The translations under genes and the position numbers were made by a program. From the NCBI GenBank assembly GCA_023238725.1, contig CM041544.1, forward strand, positions 2,139,501 to 2,203,500: a stretch of DNA of 64,000 nucleotides, given 5' to 3'. A model generated the notes under the pieces. It searched no databases. It saw nothing but the letters and a program-made list of their open reading frames with translations, and was not told the DNA's origin. The stretch comes from Scortum barcoo. Lineage: Eukaryota; Chordata; Actinopteri; Centrarchiformes; Terapontidae. Of this stretch, positions 1-14,000 are shown piece by piece; positions within the stretch are counted from its first letter, which is position 1; every line of letters starts with the position of its first letter.

Positions 1-945
1 GAGCGTTTGTTGCTTCGACAGTCCAGGGCCAGCACTTTTTCAACTGCAGCGGAGCTACATGAGAACTGGTCAACAGAAAACCCTGTATCAACAAGAACAG
101 TGTCGACTTCTCTCACGCAGTGGTCTCCATGGAAGAATTAGTGCTCGGAAACCTGCATTAAACAGAAGACAACAAAAAAATGGTGTTGCATTTGCCAAGG
201 CCCACAGCTTGCAGAAAGGATGAACAGTGCAAAAGTGGAAGAAGGTTGGACCCGCATGGACCCAAGATTCACCCAGAAAACAGTCAAGTTTTGGTGGAGA
301 AAAAAGAGTTGATGGCAACATCAACAGCCTGAAATATCAAGAAATTCTTGCTGCCCTATTACATTCCAAACCACAAGAGAGGGCAAATTCTGCAGCAGGA
401 TGGCGCTCCTTCTCATCCTCCTGAAAGCGAAGAAGGTCAAGATGCTCCGGGATTGGCCAGCCCAGTCACCAGACATGAACATTATTGAGCATGTGTGGGG
501 TAAGATGAAGGAGGAGGTTTGGAAGATGAAACCTAAGATTCTTGATGAACTCTGGGAGTCCTGCAAGACTGCTTTCTTTGCCATTCCAGAGGACTTTGTC
601 AATGCAAGTTATTTGAGTCATTGTCGAGACGTATGGATGCAGTCCTCCAAGCTCATGGGAATCGTACAAGATATTAATTATTTTTTCCAAGGCACCATGA
701 CTTTGTGTTCTGATGTTATTGTAGCATGTTTGTGTATTCAAAATAAAGTACATGTTTAGTTTCTACATTATTTTTGTATGCGACAAAACTTTTGTCCAAG
801 CAAATCTGACCTTTCTGTCCTAATTAAATGAAAAAACTCAATGAATAATAAAAAAAAACATTATTTTGGTATAATAAGCATAATTTAGAGGGCTTTGCCT
901 TTCATATAAGCCATTTCTGATTCCAAGCATTCCCAGCGACCAAGC
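1..945 (+). mobile_element. Tc1/mariner-like DNA transposon, 3' part, inactive
   Basis: This is the 3' part of a Tc1-like cut-and-paste transposon; its 5' part lies outside the window. The frame around 384-425 encodes a QQDGAPSH block, which carries the second catalytic Asp (codon 399-401). The block DWPAQSPDMNIIEHVWG, with the catalytic Glu at 487-489, follows in a different frame. The two catalytic codons are 88 nt apart. A DD34E enzyme needs about 105 nt, so a deletion of roughly 17 nt has shifted the frame. An in-frame stop also occurs upstream, near 155. The transposase-like frame runs to about 759. The AT-rich tail to about 945 resembles the 3' untranslated end and inverted terminus of fish Tc1 elements. 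That right boundary is approximate. The copy cannot make transposase. Confidence 0.85.
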
Positions 946-1273
946 AATGAGAAAACAACAGTTTACTGGAAAGATAAGTAAACAGAAGAAGAGCAATGAA
1001 GAAAAACAAGTTAAAAATGGAGAATTATAGCAAATGATTATCTGTGACCTTGAAAAATCAAGGTAAAAGCTGAATTAAAGACTCAGAAAAAGAGAGAGCC
1101 AGAAAAGATCCAAGAGGAACCTGAAGCTAGCATGGATCAGCAGTAACTGAACTGTGCTAACTCAAGAAGAGACTAGTCATGAAAAAGGTCTGATTTATTC
1201 CAGCTATACTTTTATATTTATATTATATGTCAAACATCATTTGCCACTAAAAGGAAATATGATGTAATTCATT

Positions 1274-1460
1274 TTTATTCTAAACCAAAGTATTGGACAG
1301 ATCAGAATTTTGGCCTGATCATGGTGCTAGGTGAAAAAAAGAAAAAATAGTGCTCCTTTTATTTTACCAGAGTCATTAAGATTCATCCTCTTGGGAACAT
1401 TAACATGTATACAAAACGTCTCGATAACTCACTACATAGCTGTTCATTTTTGACCAAACT
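1274..1460. repeat. Dispersed fish repeat, copy 1 (fragment)
   Basis: The phrase aaccaaagtattggac, followed by a 'cctgatcatggtgctaggtgaaaa' type stretch and 'ttcatcct..gggaaca', is a recurrent motif chain of a repeat I recognise from many teleost genomes. Related chains occur at about 9340-10235, 12640-12790, 15120-15290, 21060-21500 and 22770-22900. The family name and class are unknown to me. Confidence 0.5.
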
Positions 1461-2400
1461 GTTGAACTAAAAACGTCCCTAGAAAAATGCCACTATCATG
1501 GCACTATCATGGATGACTACATACAGAGAGATAAAGCTCCAGTTTTTCTAACTCTACATAAACAGGGAAAAACAAACTCAATACAATATCCCAAACTGAA
1601 ACTTCTCCTTTAAGAGGTCTAATTACTTCCTCTTTCAGCATGTTTTCTTCTCTTCCACCGAGTCATTTTCCTGCAGTGTTAAATCTCTGGTGCTAAAGGG
1701 GACACAGATGTGTTGCATGTAAATCGCCCCCTCTTTCTCCTCCGCACCATCAGCCTCGGTGTCGCTTCATCAATGTTGAATAAGAATGAAAGTGTATGAT
1801 TTCTGATCATGAATTATACACATCCTGTCTGCTTCTTTTCTTCTGCCTGTGTCAGCTGAGGATTATCTCTCTGTCTCTGACAGGACTTTTTATTGAGGCC
1901 GAATTAATGATCAGGTCAGAAGGAAAGAAAGAAGATGAGCCACAGTAATGATCAAATGGATGGTGTTTCAGGGACACCTTGGATGCCTGTTCATGTTATT
2001 ACTCCTGAATTTCAAACATGCCCATGGACTCTGCTGCATGTTTACATTGCAAACTGCCTTTAATTATATGTGTGCTGGAGGGTTTTATGTATGTGATTGT
2101 TATTATCTCTCTGTATTAGCAGCTCTGTATTTGACTTGACTGGTCCCATGCAGCCACACCAGAAGATAAATAGACCATACAAGAACAAAGATTTCAGGAG
2201 ACCATTTCTAAATGAAAAGATCATGAAATGGCAGCTGGAAACTACAAAATGTTTCCTCTGCCAGCTAGTTAAGCTCTTAGTATTACGTATTACTCACTTA
2301 GCTAAGGTAACAACCTGTGAATAGATGATAGTCTGCATTTAACTAGAAGGAAGCATAAGAAGCAGTATACCCTACAATGCGATGTATTAATATACATACA

Positions 2401-2430
2401 GTATGTATGTGTGTATGTATGTATGTATGT
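2401..2430. repeat. TATG/TGTG simple repeat
   Basis: An imperfect tetranucleotide run of GTATGTAT type, seen directly in an intron. It has no apparent function. Confidence 0.9.
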
Positions 2431-3420
2431 TACAGTTGCCAATAACACGTCATCAGATAAGCGCTGCGCTGTGACAGACATAAAGAGGAGATGGTTTGCC
2501 TTGAAGTTAGATTCTAAAAACAGTTTGTCTGAAGCAGCCCATGACTAATACGAAAGGCAGTCAAGGAGGCGTGAGAATCATGGAGATAGAATACGAGAGA
2601 ATTATAGCCTGCAGTACGTGATGTCACACTGTTGGTGCAACAGAAGATGATAGTGGACAGTGACCTGCATACTGACCCTGAGGAATGAGGGGACTTTCCA
2701 GAGACTACTGACCTGATTATGTTTCTGTGCTGAAATAAGAAATTGACTTGCACCATATGAAAAAAGCTGGAATACCCGTAGAAAACTCACATAGGCTCCA
2801 CACAGAAAGGCCTCAGCTGGCTGAACAAATCTGTTTATACAAGTGGTTCTTGGTTCTTGATTGAGGCCCAATGTTCCAACAGTTCCAGGTTTACAAATCT
2901 GCATAGGTTGAATACAGGGGGTTTACATTTTTTACACTAATTTTGTATGGAAATCAAGCACAGGACCCCAGCTGTCTGAATGAAACCACATCGTGTGATT
3001 TCATGTACACAGTTTAGTTATCTTCAGAGCTTAGAAAAAGTAAGGCAGACAAACTATTTTTCAAAGGGGAAAAAAAAGCAATGAAGCAGTTATGAATTGG
3101 GCCCATCATACCAATCTTGTCGCACAGACAGTATTTTCTTTCTTCAGTAACTGGGAAAGGTGCTAAACTTAAACTGAAATCAAAGCTGGAAATGACTGCT
3201 ACAGAAACACATAGATAACATATTGTCTGGGGATTTCACATGATAATTGGTTTAGGAGGAGAAATGAGACGGACCCTTTTCATACTGAAACAATGAAAAA
3301 CTGAAAAACACATTTGTTGACCACCCGTACCTGTAATCTCTGTCAGAAAAAATGTACCTCTGGAGACTGGATGGTGTGTAGTGATGGAAATGAAAGGTTC
3401 TTCTTTGTCCTCTTTCACAG

Positions 3421-3579
3421 TGATGAAATGCCAATCTGTGTTATCGGAGCAGAGGAACCTGGCTATCCAGTTCCACCTGGAGTGTGTCTACATTAGTCTG
3501 AACTACTATGAGTACCAGACAGCCAAGGAACACATCAAGAAGGCCCAGGAGCTCTCAGGGCTCCATATCAACATGACTG
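3421..3579 (+). CDS. ttc27: ttc27 coding exon (visible exon 1)
   Basis: The acceptor is tctttcacag|tg and the donor actg|gtatgt. The exon starts at codon position 2 and ends after codon position 1. It encodes residues 1-52 of the visible part, ending in HINMT followed by a split Gly. The block NLAIQFHLECVY..NYYEYQTAKEHI is conserved in vertebrate TTC27. Its Y..A..H pattern looks like a helical repeat preceding the main TPR array. Confidence 0.93.
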
Positions 3580-5042
3580 GTATGTTAAGTACCTCAGCAT
3601 CTGATCTTTAGGAATTAAGTGACTTATTGAAAATGCAGACAAGCATAAGAGGAGGCTGTCGTACCTGCTAACAGTCCTTCCAAGCCTGTGTTGATCGACC
3701 CATGGTGACACCGAGATTCAGTGTAACAACTGATTGTATCTGGTCAATCAAGGTGCTCTTGGCAAACGGACCCGTTTCCAGCAAAAGTCCTTAGCTCAGC
3801 TCATCCTTGAGGTCAAGAGAAAGGAGAACCAGCCTGGGCAGCTGGATGATGAGACCAGTCCCACCCCCACCCCCACACCTCAGGCCAGTCTGCCCAAGGT
3901 ATGAGTTTCTGTTATCTTCTTTCAGAATCAGAAACAGGTTTTCTGACAACTAGGTTTCCACATATAAGAATTATGATACAGAAGTAAGAAATATTAAGTA
4001 GAAATATTTTTTTAAAGAGTATGTATGTGTGTCTGTATATATGTATGTATGTCTGTGTGTGTGAATAGTAACAGTGTTACAAAGTATTAACACAGTATTA
4101 AGGTCATCCTGCCAATCAGGACATCAGAGCAGAAAGCCCTGTTGTTTCTACAACACATTTTGTTGTTTAATTTGAAAGACTGGAAGAGAGTGACATTTTC
4201 TGCTGTTCACCATTATTCAGCAGTTATGAGTCAGAAGAAGTGCTTTATATATGGCCACATGATGGCACACTCTGTATCACAAACTAGTCAGTTCCTTCTT
4301 TGGCCAGTGGTCTAACCATTCTCCAACTTTCACTGAAATCTGAAGTTTTTTGGATACCCTGCTGACAAAAAAAACATCATCACAAAGAACACAATTCAGG
4401 GACAGAAATCATAACCTTTTTACTATCAAAAGACAAACTCATGCCATACAGTTTTAAAGATGCTGCTCAGTTGGCATTAAAGAACTCAGGGATCAGATGT
4501 TGGTTCTGTCTTTTATATATTTTCTGAAATCTCCAACCCTTGTTGGAGTGTGTCCATCGAGGTCTCGGTCTTGTGGTCGTGACTGAGACCACTGACACCC
4601 TCATTACAGAAGGAGGGGTTGTAAATGGGCTCAATCAAAGATGTCATTAACTGGGGCTCACAGGCTTCCTATTTAGAGTGAACAGAGGGAAAGGAGACAC
4701 AGGAGGAACTTGAACCAGCAGGAAATTGGTCCATTTCTGTCACTGTGGGTCTCACCGGACTTGGCTCTCCTGTATTATTCTTATAAAAGCGCGTCTGATC
4801 CAAAGTTCTTGTTGCTGTAGCCAAACCACATTGTCAATAAATATGGTTTGGAATGAGTTTTCTCTTTTTGCATCAATACAGGTCTGCCAAAATAGACCAG
4901 AGGAATGCATTTGACTGTCACTGACTGTCATGCATCGCTCAGCTTTTGATTGCCTCATATTTGGGTGAGCAGTTTGAGCCCTGGCCCCTCCTGTCCACAT
5001 GCTTTAGTTTGGTTATGTAGGACACCGACCCCTTAACCTCTG

Positions 5043-5088
<46 letters not shown>

Positions 5089-8000
5089 ATGGGTAAATGG
5101 GAGACATTGCAAAGTGCTCGGCACTATTCTCAGGGTAAAGGTGATGTTCAAGTGCAGCCTGCAATCACCAATTAAACTGATTAGCCAGTCCCTTATATGA
5201 GCCTGTGGGCTGTTAGATACAAGGTTGTCTGCTGATTGAGACTCAAGTGTGAGCAACTGATAAAGTTCTGTGAAGGTCAACTGATCTCTAGGTACACAGA
5301 GGCAGAATAATTGGGCTGTGTCTTTCATTCTGTTTACCCGCAATCTGTAACATGTGATTTACTATAACCTCTACTAATTATCCAATCAGCAGAAGTCTCA
5401 AGGTACATAAAATCCATGGTTAGATATCGACCTTCATTTTAGGGTGGTGTTTCATAGAGAAAATAGATAGGATACAATGTGTTGTAACTTTAGGAAAAAT
5501 TGTGTTTAATTGTCCATAACTCTTGCTGTAAAAATGACACAGTCAAACGCTGGAATATGCTAAAGGAAAAAAATGCTGTCAGTAATGCTTCATTGTTACA
5601 ACAAAAGACTCATGGACTATGCACATATTTGTTGCTGTAAATAATAACCACAGTTAAAGCACTGTTACTTGATATTGGTATCGAGTGTCACTCTGTGAAG
5701 CCGCCTGCAGTTAGCGTGTTAGTGAGACTTAGATATAATATGAGCCAAAAGTAAAGGCAAAAAAATATGTCAGTCTTAATCCAAAAAGGCATGTTGACTC
5801 ACTTGGCAGCAATTAGTTGTTTCCATGGGCCATGGTTTATGGTTGTTACATGTGTATACACGTCCAACTCTGTGTGTTTCCATGCTTACAGGACCACGGG
5901 CTGGGTGATGACACCGTGCTGGATAAAATCAAATTAGAGGAGCCAGATCAGTATGAGCTTCCTGACCTCAGCGCTGAGGAGCAAGCTGTCCTCCTGGGTG
6001 TCTGGTAAGTCCTCAGCACTGTTTCTGCACTCATATCAGTTCATCCGAGCATAAAGACAGTTGTGAAGAACTAAATACATCAAATCTTTATTGCTGCATT
6101 GTTTCTAACAAAGAGGGTACATGTATAGCATACTAATGTACCAGCTGTGTAACTGGAAGGGAAAGCTTTGGATTGTCTAACAGAAACTAGAGGATCATGT
6201 GTTTATCTGTCAGTTGGGAGAAATAGAAAGATGACTATGACTTAAATTATTTCTCACCATCCTACACATCAATTTAGAGATAATCAACCCCTCCGTTCAG
6301 TCTGCTTAAGCATAAATATACCTTACCTAATGTATCCCTCTGACTTTGGTAACATTGTGAAAAGGATGTCAGCTCTGGTTACATGGTCATACACCATCTA
6401 TTAATCATTCAGGCAGTCTCACTGAGATTAAGATCTCTTTTCCTAGAGAGACCTGAGAACAAGAAACATTCACAGAACAAAATCAGAAAAAAACAGAAGC
6501 AACACTTCAGCACAATAACAAGATATTAGAAAAGAGAATTACAGGAATCATAAGAAACAACAGATAATAAAGCTTTAAAATCTCAAAGGGGATTATATAC
6601 TGTAGTGCAGGTCGCAGTTCAGTCCATTTAAAAGGAGCATAAAAACAGAAGTCAGTTAGCCAACATGAATGTGTACATGAGGGTTATCTACATTTAAGTG
6701 GTTACCACAACGTGTACTGTTAAATGAGAGAAGAAATGTGAGGTAGTTTGGAAGGTTCACCAGTAGAGCTCTATAAATGAACAACAAGAGATGGCTCTTT
6801 ATTCTTGACTGTGAAGAGGTCCATTGAAGCGTGTAATACAGAAAACAATGATGAGTATAAAATCAGTCATTAGTGATAAAGGATAATGTACTATGATGCA
6901 AAGGATCTAACAACTGTGTTGTTTGGGGCAGCACAATACAGAATATCTCCATAGTCAATGATTCTATACAGGTAACCTAGCTTGATTTTTCATTTTTGAG
7001 TCAAATGTTGAATGCAAATTTTAAATGACAGCCAAACAACTTACATACAGTAACATCTTGGAAATAGTCTCATTTTCGGTAATGGAATTAGGAAAACCTT
7101 CTCACTGTCGCTCACATCATAAAGAACAGAAAAGAATATAAACACAGTTAATGTGGGAATATAATTAAAGCATGGTTTCATACAACACATCAAACTAGCA
7201 TTGTAGTTGCTGTACCAGGAGAAATTAGCTGCTATATAAGTCAAAACATGCACCGTTTATGTCTTTGGGACTCCCACTTTCAGCTTCCGTCATCCAAAAA
7301 TCTGCCTTTAAACAACCCAACTAGTGCTCTTCCCTTTGCTTTGATGTTATAATTTTTCTTTTCATTTTTGGATGAAGCCAGTGCTATTAGCTTCTGGATG
7401 ATCTGTAGCAGGACTAGTCGAATCAGTAATACACTGCAGTGTGCAGCCACACTGAACTGTCAGCACCTGCTCTACGCTTCTCTTCTTCTTTGGTTTTTTG
7501 CAGACTTTATTTTGACTTCTGTAGTTTCCCTCCCGATTTTGACTCACCTACCGTAAATGTGATAGTTTTATCCAGACAGTGGGTGTATATAAGACATTCA
7601 GCATAAAATATCACTATTTAGCTTCACAGCAAGTCAGTGATTAATTCCCATCCTGCTGCAGGGAATAGGAGGGTCAAATGAAGGTCAGTGGAGCAGTCGG
7701 TGAGATTGCCAGGGGATGACTGATGGGCAGCAGGTCCAGATCTGCACACCTGCATGCTTCTTTAAGCCATCACCAAAGATTACTATCTTGTACCTCTTGA
7801 GTCTTCTAGAAGGGGAACAAACCAGATGTATGATAAATTTAAAGTAGCACTCCCTTGGCATTACTGGATCCATGAACGGAGTTTGTATTGTTAGAGCAAG
7901 GAGAAAAGTGTCCATGGACACAGTGCATGCATTGCTGAATGGATTACTATTGCTGGATCCATTCTCTTACAGTACTTGACATAACATAAATAATCAATCA

Positions 8001-11000
8001 GGTACTTGCGCATGTAATTGGAAAAGATGACTTTTGCTAGCAGTTACACACGCAGAGCAGCCATTAAGTTAAAACCATTACAAAGTTGAATTGGTTAAAA
8101 TGGGAGCATAATTCCTCAAGCAAATGAATGAGTGAAAAATGTTGAAAATGCCTCTTCATTGTCAGTGTGTCTTGTTTTAATGAGAGCACATCCCAGGATG
8201 TGATTAACTTTTCATGACATTTTTGCCAGGGATATAAAGAGTCGAAGAGTTCTTGGTCAGGAGGATCAGAAAATTGATTTCTCCATGGCCCTTTTAACTC
8301 TGGGGATGTGACCTTGTCTGGATTTTTTCTTTTTCTCTGGAAATACTGAGCTCTTGGCAGCTCTTAGAATTACCCTTTCATTAAGGTGCATTAAAAAGCA
8401 CATATTGGATTCTATCCAGACATATTATAAATTTCAAATAACTTGATTCACTTGATTCATGTAGAGTTCAGCTTGGAAGTTCAAAACAAGTCTGACAAAA
8501 CAGTCTCATCTCAAGGTCTAAGAATAGACTTTCAAGCTGAACAAACTAAAAAAAGAAGCCCTAAAAGTTCCCAAAAAATGTAAAGTTTAAACAACTGAGC
8601 AAAATCCAGCAGGAGATGAAGGTCTTCATATGTAGTAGAGATCTGTGGGAAGGCTAGAACTGCTTCATTTCCTTGGCTTTCATTTTTTATAGCAGCATAG
8701 TTACCTGCTTTGTAAGGACAAAATGGATGTATGGTGGTGTATGACTTTTATTGTTGTAGTGAATAGTTAATAACTTATCACCTTTGGCTAAAGCTGCAGT
8801 CAGGTTAGGCTCATATAAAACAAGATTATCTGATTACCATGTGTGTTGTAACCATGATACATCTTTAAAGGGAAATTAAATTGATCTGTCAGGATTTACA
8901 GTGTAAGATTTGGAAGACTCGTCTCTAGTAATGGCACAGCCTACACAGGATTAGCATTTTGGCCCAAGAAAAAAAGATGCCCCATCATCATCATTCTGAC
9001 TGATTTTCACTAAAAATTCATTATAAAGTTTTGTCATCCCGATGTAAAAAATCTCCAGATTGAATCCTCCAAAATTTCCTTCCGTAGTTGAACATATAGG
9101 CCCCTTTGACCTTCTGTCCACTGTTTGGCTCTTTCCCATGCTACTAATGTATTGGTCAGTGAGGGCCGTCTGTTGGATTAAGTGTAAAGGGGTGTGAATA
9201 GTACAAGGACTTGCTTGTGTTAAAAAGGAAAAATGGAAATGTGTGTTGGTAATTATTGCACTTAATCTCCCTCAAATCCAAATTCTTTAGTCTGGAAAGA
9301 AGTCAACCTCTTTAAGCCAAAGCCTGATTTTCTGGCAGCACCTTCATTTAAACTTAACGGGATAATCCAACAGTGATTCCATCAAAGGTTATTCCATTTA
9401 GTCTTGATGTGCTGTTTAGAAAATGTCAGCACTGTAATATCTGACCAAATTCTGGATGGATTGCATTTAAATTTGGAACAGATAATCATGATCTCTAGTT
9501 TTTTTTCTGTGCTTATCGATATAGTCTAATTGATTATGCCTAAACATGAAAAGTCTGTTCTGCTGGTAAACTCCACACTTGAAACAGATGAGGCATTCTG
9601 TTTATGCAGGGGTTAGTTTTAGCCATGCCAGTGCATTGGCTCTATGTGGTTTGTTGGTTGGTCTACCACTTTGGCCCAAACTGAAATATAATAAATAGAT
9701 TGCTATAGTATTTTAGCTGCCATGCATGGACCCCGGAGGATGAATCCCACAGAGCCACAAATGTCAAGCTCATGGTGGAACTAGAGGAAAAGTGGAAAAT
9801 GGATAGACGTAACAATGTTACACAGTTTCAAGATAAACTGGAGTGATTGAGGTGACCCTCTGACTTTTCATCTAGTGCTGCCAGCAGGACAAATGTTCAC
9901 TTATTCGGAGAAAAATCTCACCACTATTTGTTACTAATATTATTTGTTCAGGTTTTGACATTCATGTTGCACGGAGAAATGTATCCATGACTTTGCTGAT
10001 CCTCTGACTTCCTCTAGATCTAAGGTTCACTGTTTTTTGTCTCTACTGATATAACACATCAACTATTGGATGGAATGAAATGCAAAGTGGTACAGACATT
10101 CATGGCCTGCCAAGAATCAGTTGTAATAACTTTGATCCCCTGATCTAGTATCCCAAATTAAAAATCTCATAAATACTTACTTACTAAATAAATGCTTTGG
10201 TTTGTGAGCAGCAAATACCAGCTGTAGTTTGTATTTAGTGGCATAGAGCTGCAAACATGGTTGTACACCCTTAGCCTTTTAAATGATACACTGTATAATC
10301 AGTTTCATAATGTATATATTATTGACAGAGTGTTGTCTTGCAGCACTGATTTCCAGAAGAATAACCCCGTCCACAAACTGACTGAAGAGGAACTCCTGGC
10401 CTTCACATCTGTAAGGCATTGTTTTTTTGTATTCATAATTTCTAATTCAATATTTTGGAAATATATGCTTACATCCTATTACCCGTACCAGTAAATCAAA
10501 AATGGTTGAAATGTCTGTGAAGATTCTCAGTCAACCAGGTCATGGTAATTCCTAAGAGTTTGAAGAAAGTCAACTGGACTTGCTTGAGGTTTTTGAAGAC
10601 GTTTCACATAATCTGAGAGGCTTTTTCAGTACTAACTGATTGGTAAGGAGTAATTTAAACTCTAGTGGGGTCGTTGACCCCTGAGAGTTGTCAGGTTGTT
10701 ATGTGGATCTTTACCCCACCTGGCCATCATGTGAGTCGTTCAGGTCACATGAGTCAATGTGTGAATGGTTGTTGAGCTAGCTGTGGAGGATCCCAGGACT
10801 ACACTGTAAGTGGCTGATAACTACTGTTGTAGGCCACCTCCTTAACACCCAAGGTCCTGACTGTCAAAATTCACAGCAACAGATTTGTCTACCTGTAGCA
10901 GCGCTGCCCCCCTACGTATACAGACCTATACGTCAGTGTGCTCATTTCTACCTGTGTGACTGTTAAAATTAAAGTTATGTAGGTATTTTGGGGTAATCAC

Positions 11001-14000
11001 AGTTTTAACCAAATAAATACAAAAGTCAGAACAAAAATAGCATTTTGTTGGATTTTAACCTTTGAGTCTCAATGTTGAGATTTCTCTCTCTCAAGGGATT
11101 GACACTGTGTGCATCAATCTATGTTTTCTGCTTTAACAGATTTTAAGCAGTGTTATTGCCTTAGCTATTAGATACCTAATAAGGTTGCAGCGTTGTGTGA
11201 ACCCGTTACCCTCAGGCACAGGTGAAAGTGAGGTTAACTCATTACGTTCCTGATACAGACAGTTATTATCCCATGTACCACATGAGAGAGTAGGGTTGGG
11301 TACATTTTGTCACTGCTCTTCTCTCCCTTCTCTGTAACTTTGAAACCTAAGCCAAAATTGCTAAACATTGTAAGATAAGCCAGGTTCCTTTTCTCAACAT
11401 CGATAAGCTTGTTTTGAGATGCTCCCTGACACCATGGACGTCACAGATCTGTAACAGGATAGCTCACTTGGCCGACCCAGTGAGTCTCCTCTGAAAGCAC
11501 TGTGAGGGTTAGGTCCATTTAGACTGATGAGAATGCTTGACAGGAGGAATTTGACCAGACAGGAAATTAAAAGGGGGAAAAAAACTGTAAGCCTCAGGAG
11601 GTTGGTAATGCCTTGTGCCAAAACGTTCAATTGCTTGTTTAAAAAAGAAAGTGTCTCTCTGAAATACATTAACAAAACTTTAGGAATGCCAAAAGCTGTA
11701 TGTATTAATATCTTTCTAACTGTTAAGATGTTTTTTTCCCTTAAATTAGCTGCTTTGTCTTGGTAAAATGATGCAGCTCAGCTCCTCTGATTGAACATAA
11801 AGACTAAATGGTAATGAGAGTTTCCTGTGGGTTCCATGATATTTGATAGTGTATACATTAGACTGACAAAGACATGACAAGTTCAAATGCAGATGCAGAA
11901 CCACTGAGAACTGCTGAGCTTTTCATGCCCATGGTGTTATTTAATAGTATATGGTTTGCAGGAATGGATGCACACGCTGTCGTGGTGATGCCAGGTGTGT
12001 GTGTTTGATTGAAGTAGAATATAGTAAAATACACAAACTATGACACTGCTCACACCGCAGTTCTCACATGCAGAGTAGATTATCAGATTTGAATTTAAAA
12101 AACAAAAAACATTTTAGTACATGACTTATACATGGAGGAAAGGTTTTTTTTAAAAATACCTCATGAATCCTTAATATGTGTGTATTAATCCTTCATGTCC
12201 CACTGTATCAATATTGGAAGAAAAAATAGCCCATTCTTCCCTTACAAATGAAAAGATTTCATTAGTAATAAAGCACACTCTTACTAGTGGTCTGGTATGA
12301 CCATCCTGTAGTCACCTGCTTCTGAGATAATACATTTCCCAGACCACACCTTATAGAATAAAATTGTTACATTGCAATGCATCATTGTAACTAAAAGTTA
12401 AGTATCTGCATAGTGCCCTGTACAGTAGCCTGACAATTGGACAGAATTTAAATGTATTTTTCACATCATTGTTTAGTCTGACATTGAGTTTTACCATAAT
12501 CAGTTATAAGTGACCGATGTACCTGCCCTGTTGATGTCTTAATTTGACAGACAGATTAGATGTTGTTTAGTTTGGTTTTAAGCCACACCAGTGGTGTGAT
12601 TCTACATTGGACAGTGCAAAGTTGGTCGGTTCTTCCACCACTTATCAATATCTGAACAAAAATTTGTATGGATTGCCATGAACTTTATTAGATTTATGGT
12701 CCCCATTTTGTTTGGAATTAACTTTTGATGAGATAACATCACCAGGTTTAATTGCAATTATGAAGCTCTGATGGACTTTTTTCAGTGACCAGTTGCCAGG
12801 CCTATTCGAATGTAAGAAAAAATGATCTGATCATCAATTATATTTTCTTTGGAGGCTTATTTTTTATTAGTGACACTTCCTGCTATTAATATAAAACACT
12901 GATGCCAGTTATTTTAGCTCTACCTTGGTGTCTGGAGCACAGATTGGCTAAAAGACCTATCAAATGATAACATCAGAGTAGTCTCAAATTTGACAGGAAT
13001 GAAATGCTCTGTGATCTAACCCCTGTGAAACACCAACTACCTCCTGAAGGGAGGCATTGTGAGTAATGCATTCCACTCTTTGGCAGGTTTATTTTTTGTC
13101 CTGCTGAGGCAAGTGTTTTGTCCATCTCTTGCCTGGCTGCCTCCACTCTTGGCCAGACACAAATCAGTTCATTAAAGAGGGGTGAGGCTAAAGACATTAA
13201 TTGAAAGGTCAAAAAACTGAACCATGCTACAGGCTTTCATCTCACTCTGTTTGCTACAACTAACACAAATGCTCATATTTGCTGTGTTCATCAAATAACG
13301 TGGTAAAAAAAACATTGATAACTGCAAAGCCTGCCTACCAAATCACATTCAAATTAGGTTAGATTTTGTAATGAGTATTATTACTTTTTAAGGACTCCAA
13401 ACACATGGTCTTTGTCATTATTGGTCTTGACTTGTGAGTTGACTTGAGAATTAGATGTGGTTTACAGAACTTTCCCCCACATTGGCTTGTAACTGAACAG
13501 TGTGAACAATAAATGAAGCAAGTTTCTAAAGACATTTCCACATTAAAGGAATATGTTTAGAAAGACATAAACACAATCCAGTTCACTGCTAGCTTCAGCT
13601 CAATTTAGGAATGACGTAAAGCTGAAATGTCCATCAAGTCAGAGTTTTTGATCCAATATATCTGTCTGTAGAGCATTTTGGTGTGCACTGTGTTTAAAAA
13701 AACAAAACAAACAAAAAACCAAAAAAACTTTTATCCTGCACGTATGCCTTATTCAGATTTCCATGTTCTGTATTCTGGTTAGCAAGTCCAACACATTTGT
13801 CTAATCGTCCATATTTCAATCTGTGCTATCCAAATTATAAAAAAAAAGATTTCTTAGCAGTTTGCCATGTGTATTTGGCCTCTCTGCGCCCATCACTTTC
13901 TCAGAAGTTGGACTGTGGTTATGATCCCTCCATCCAGCTGTGAGCTCTGTTTGAACAATGAGTTGGCAGCGTGTGCCGTATTGTCACTGCGTGGGATAGG

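Larger units (their letters stand above)
946..3420. other. ttc27 intron sequence upstream of the first visible exon
   Basis: I see no coding exon here. It holds a fragment of a dispersed fish repeat near 1274-1460, a TATG/TGTG simple repeat at 2401-2430, and otherwise AT-rich unique-looking sequence. The last bases form a pyrimidine-rich tract ending in cacag at 3420, which is the acceptor of the first visible ttc27 exon. Confidence 0.6.

Noticed and set aside
4939..5343. 134-codon minus-strand open frame
   Set aside because: Its core is a Thr-His run read from the GT microsatellite at 5045-5087, and it has no motif or splice context.
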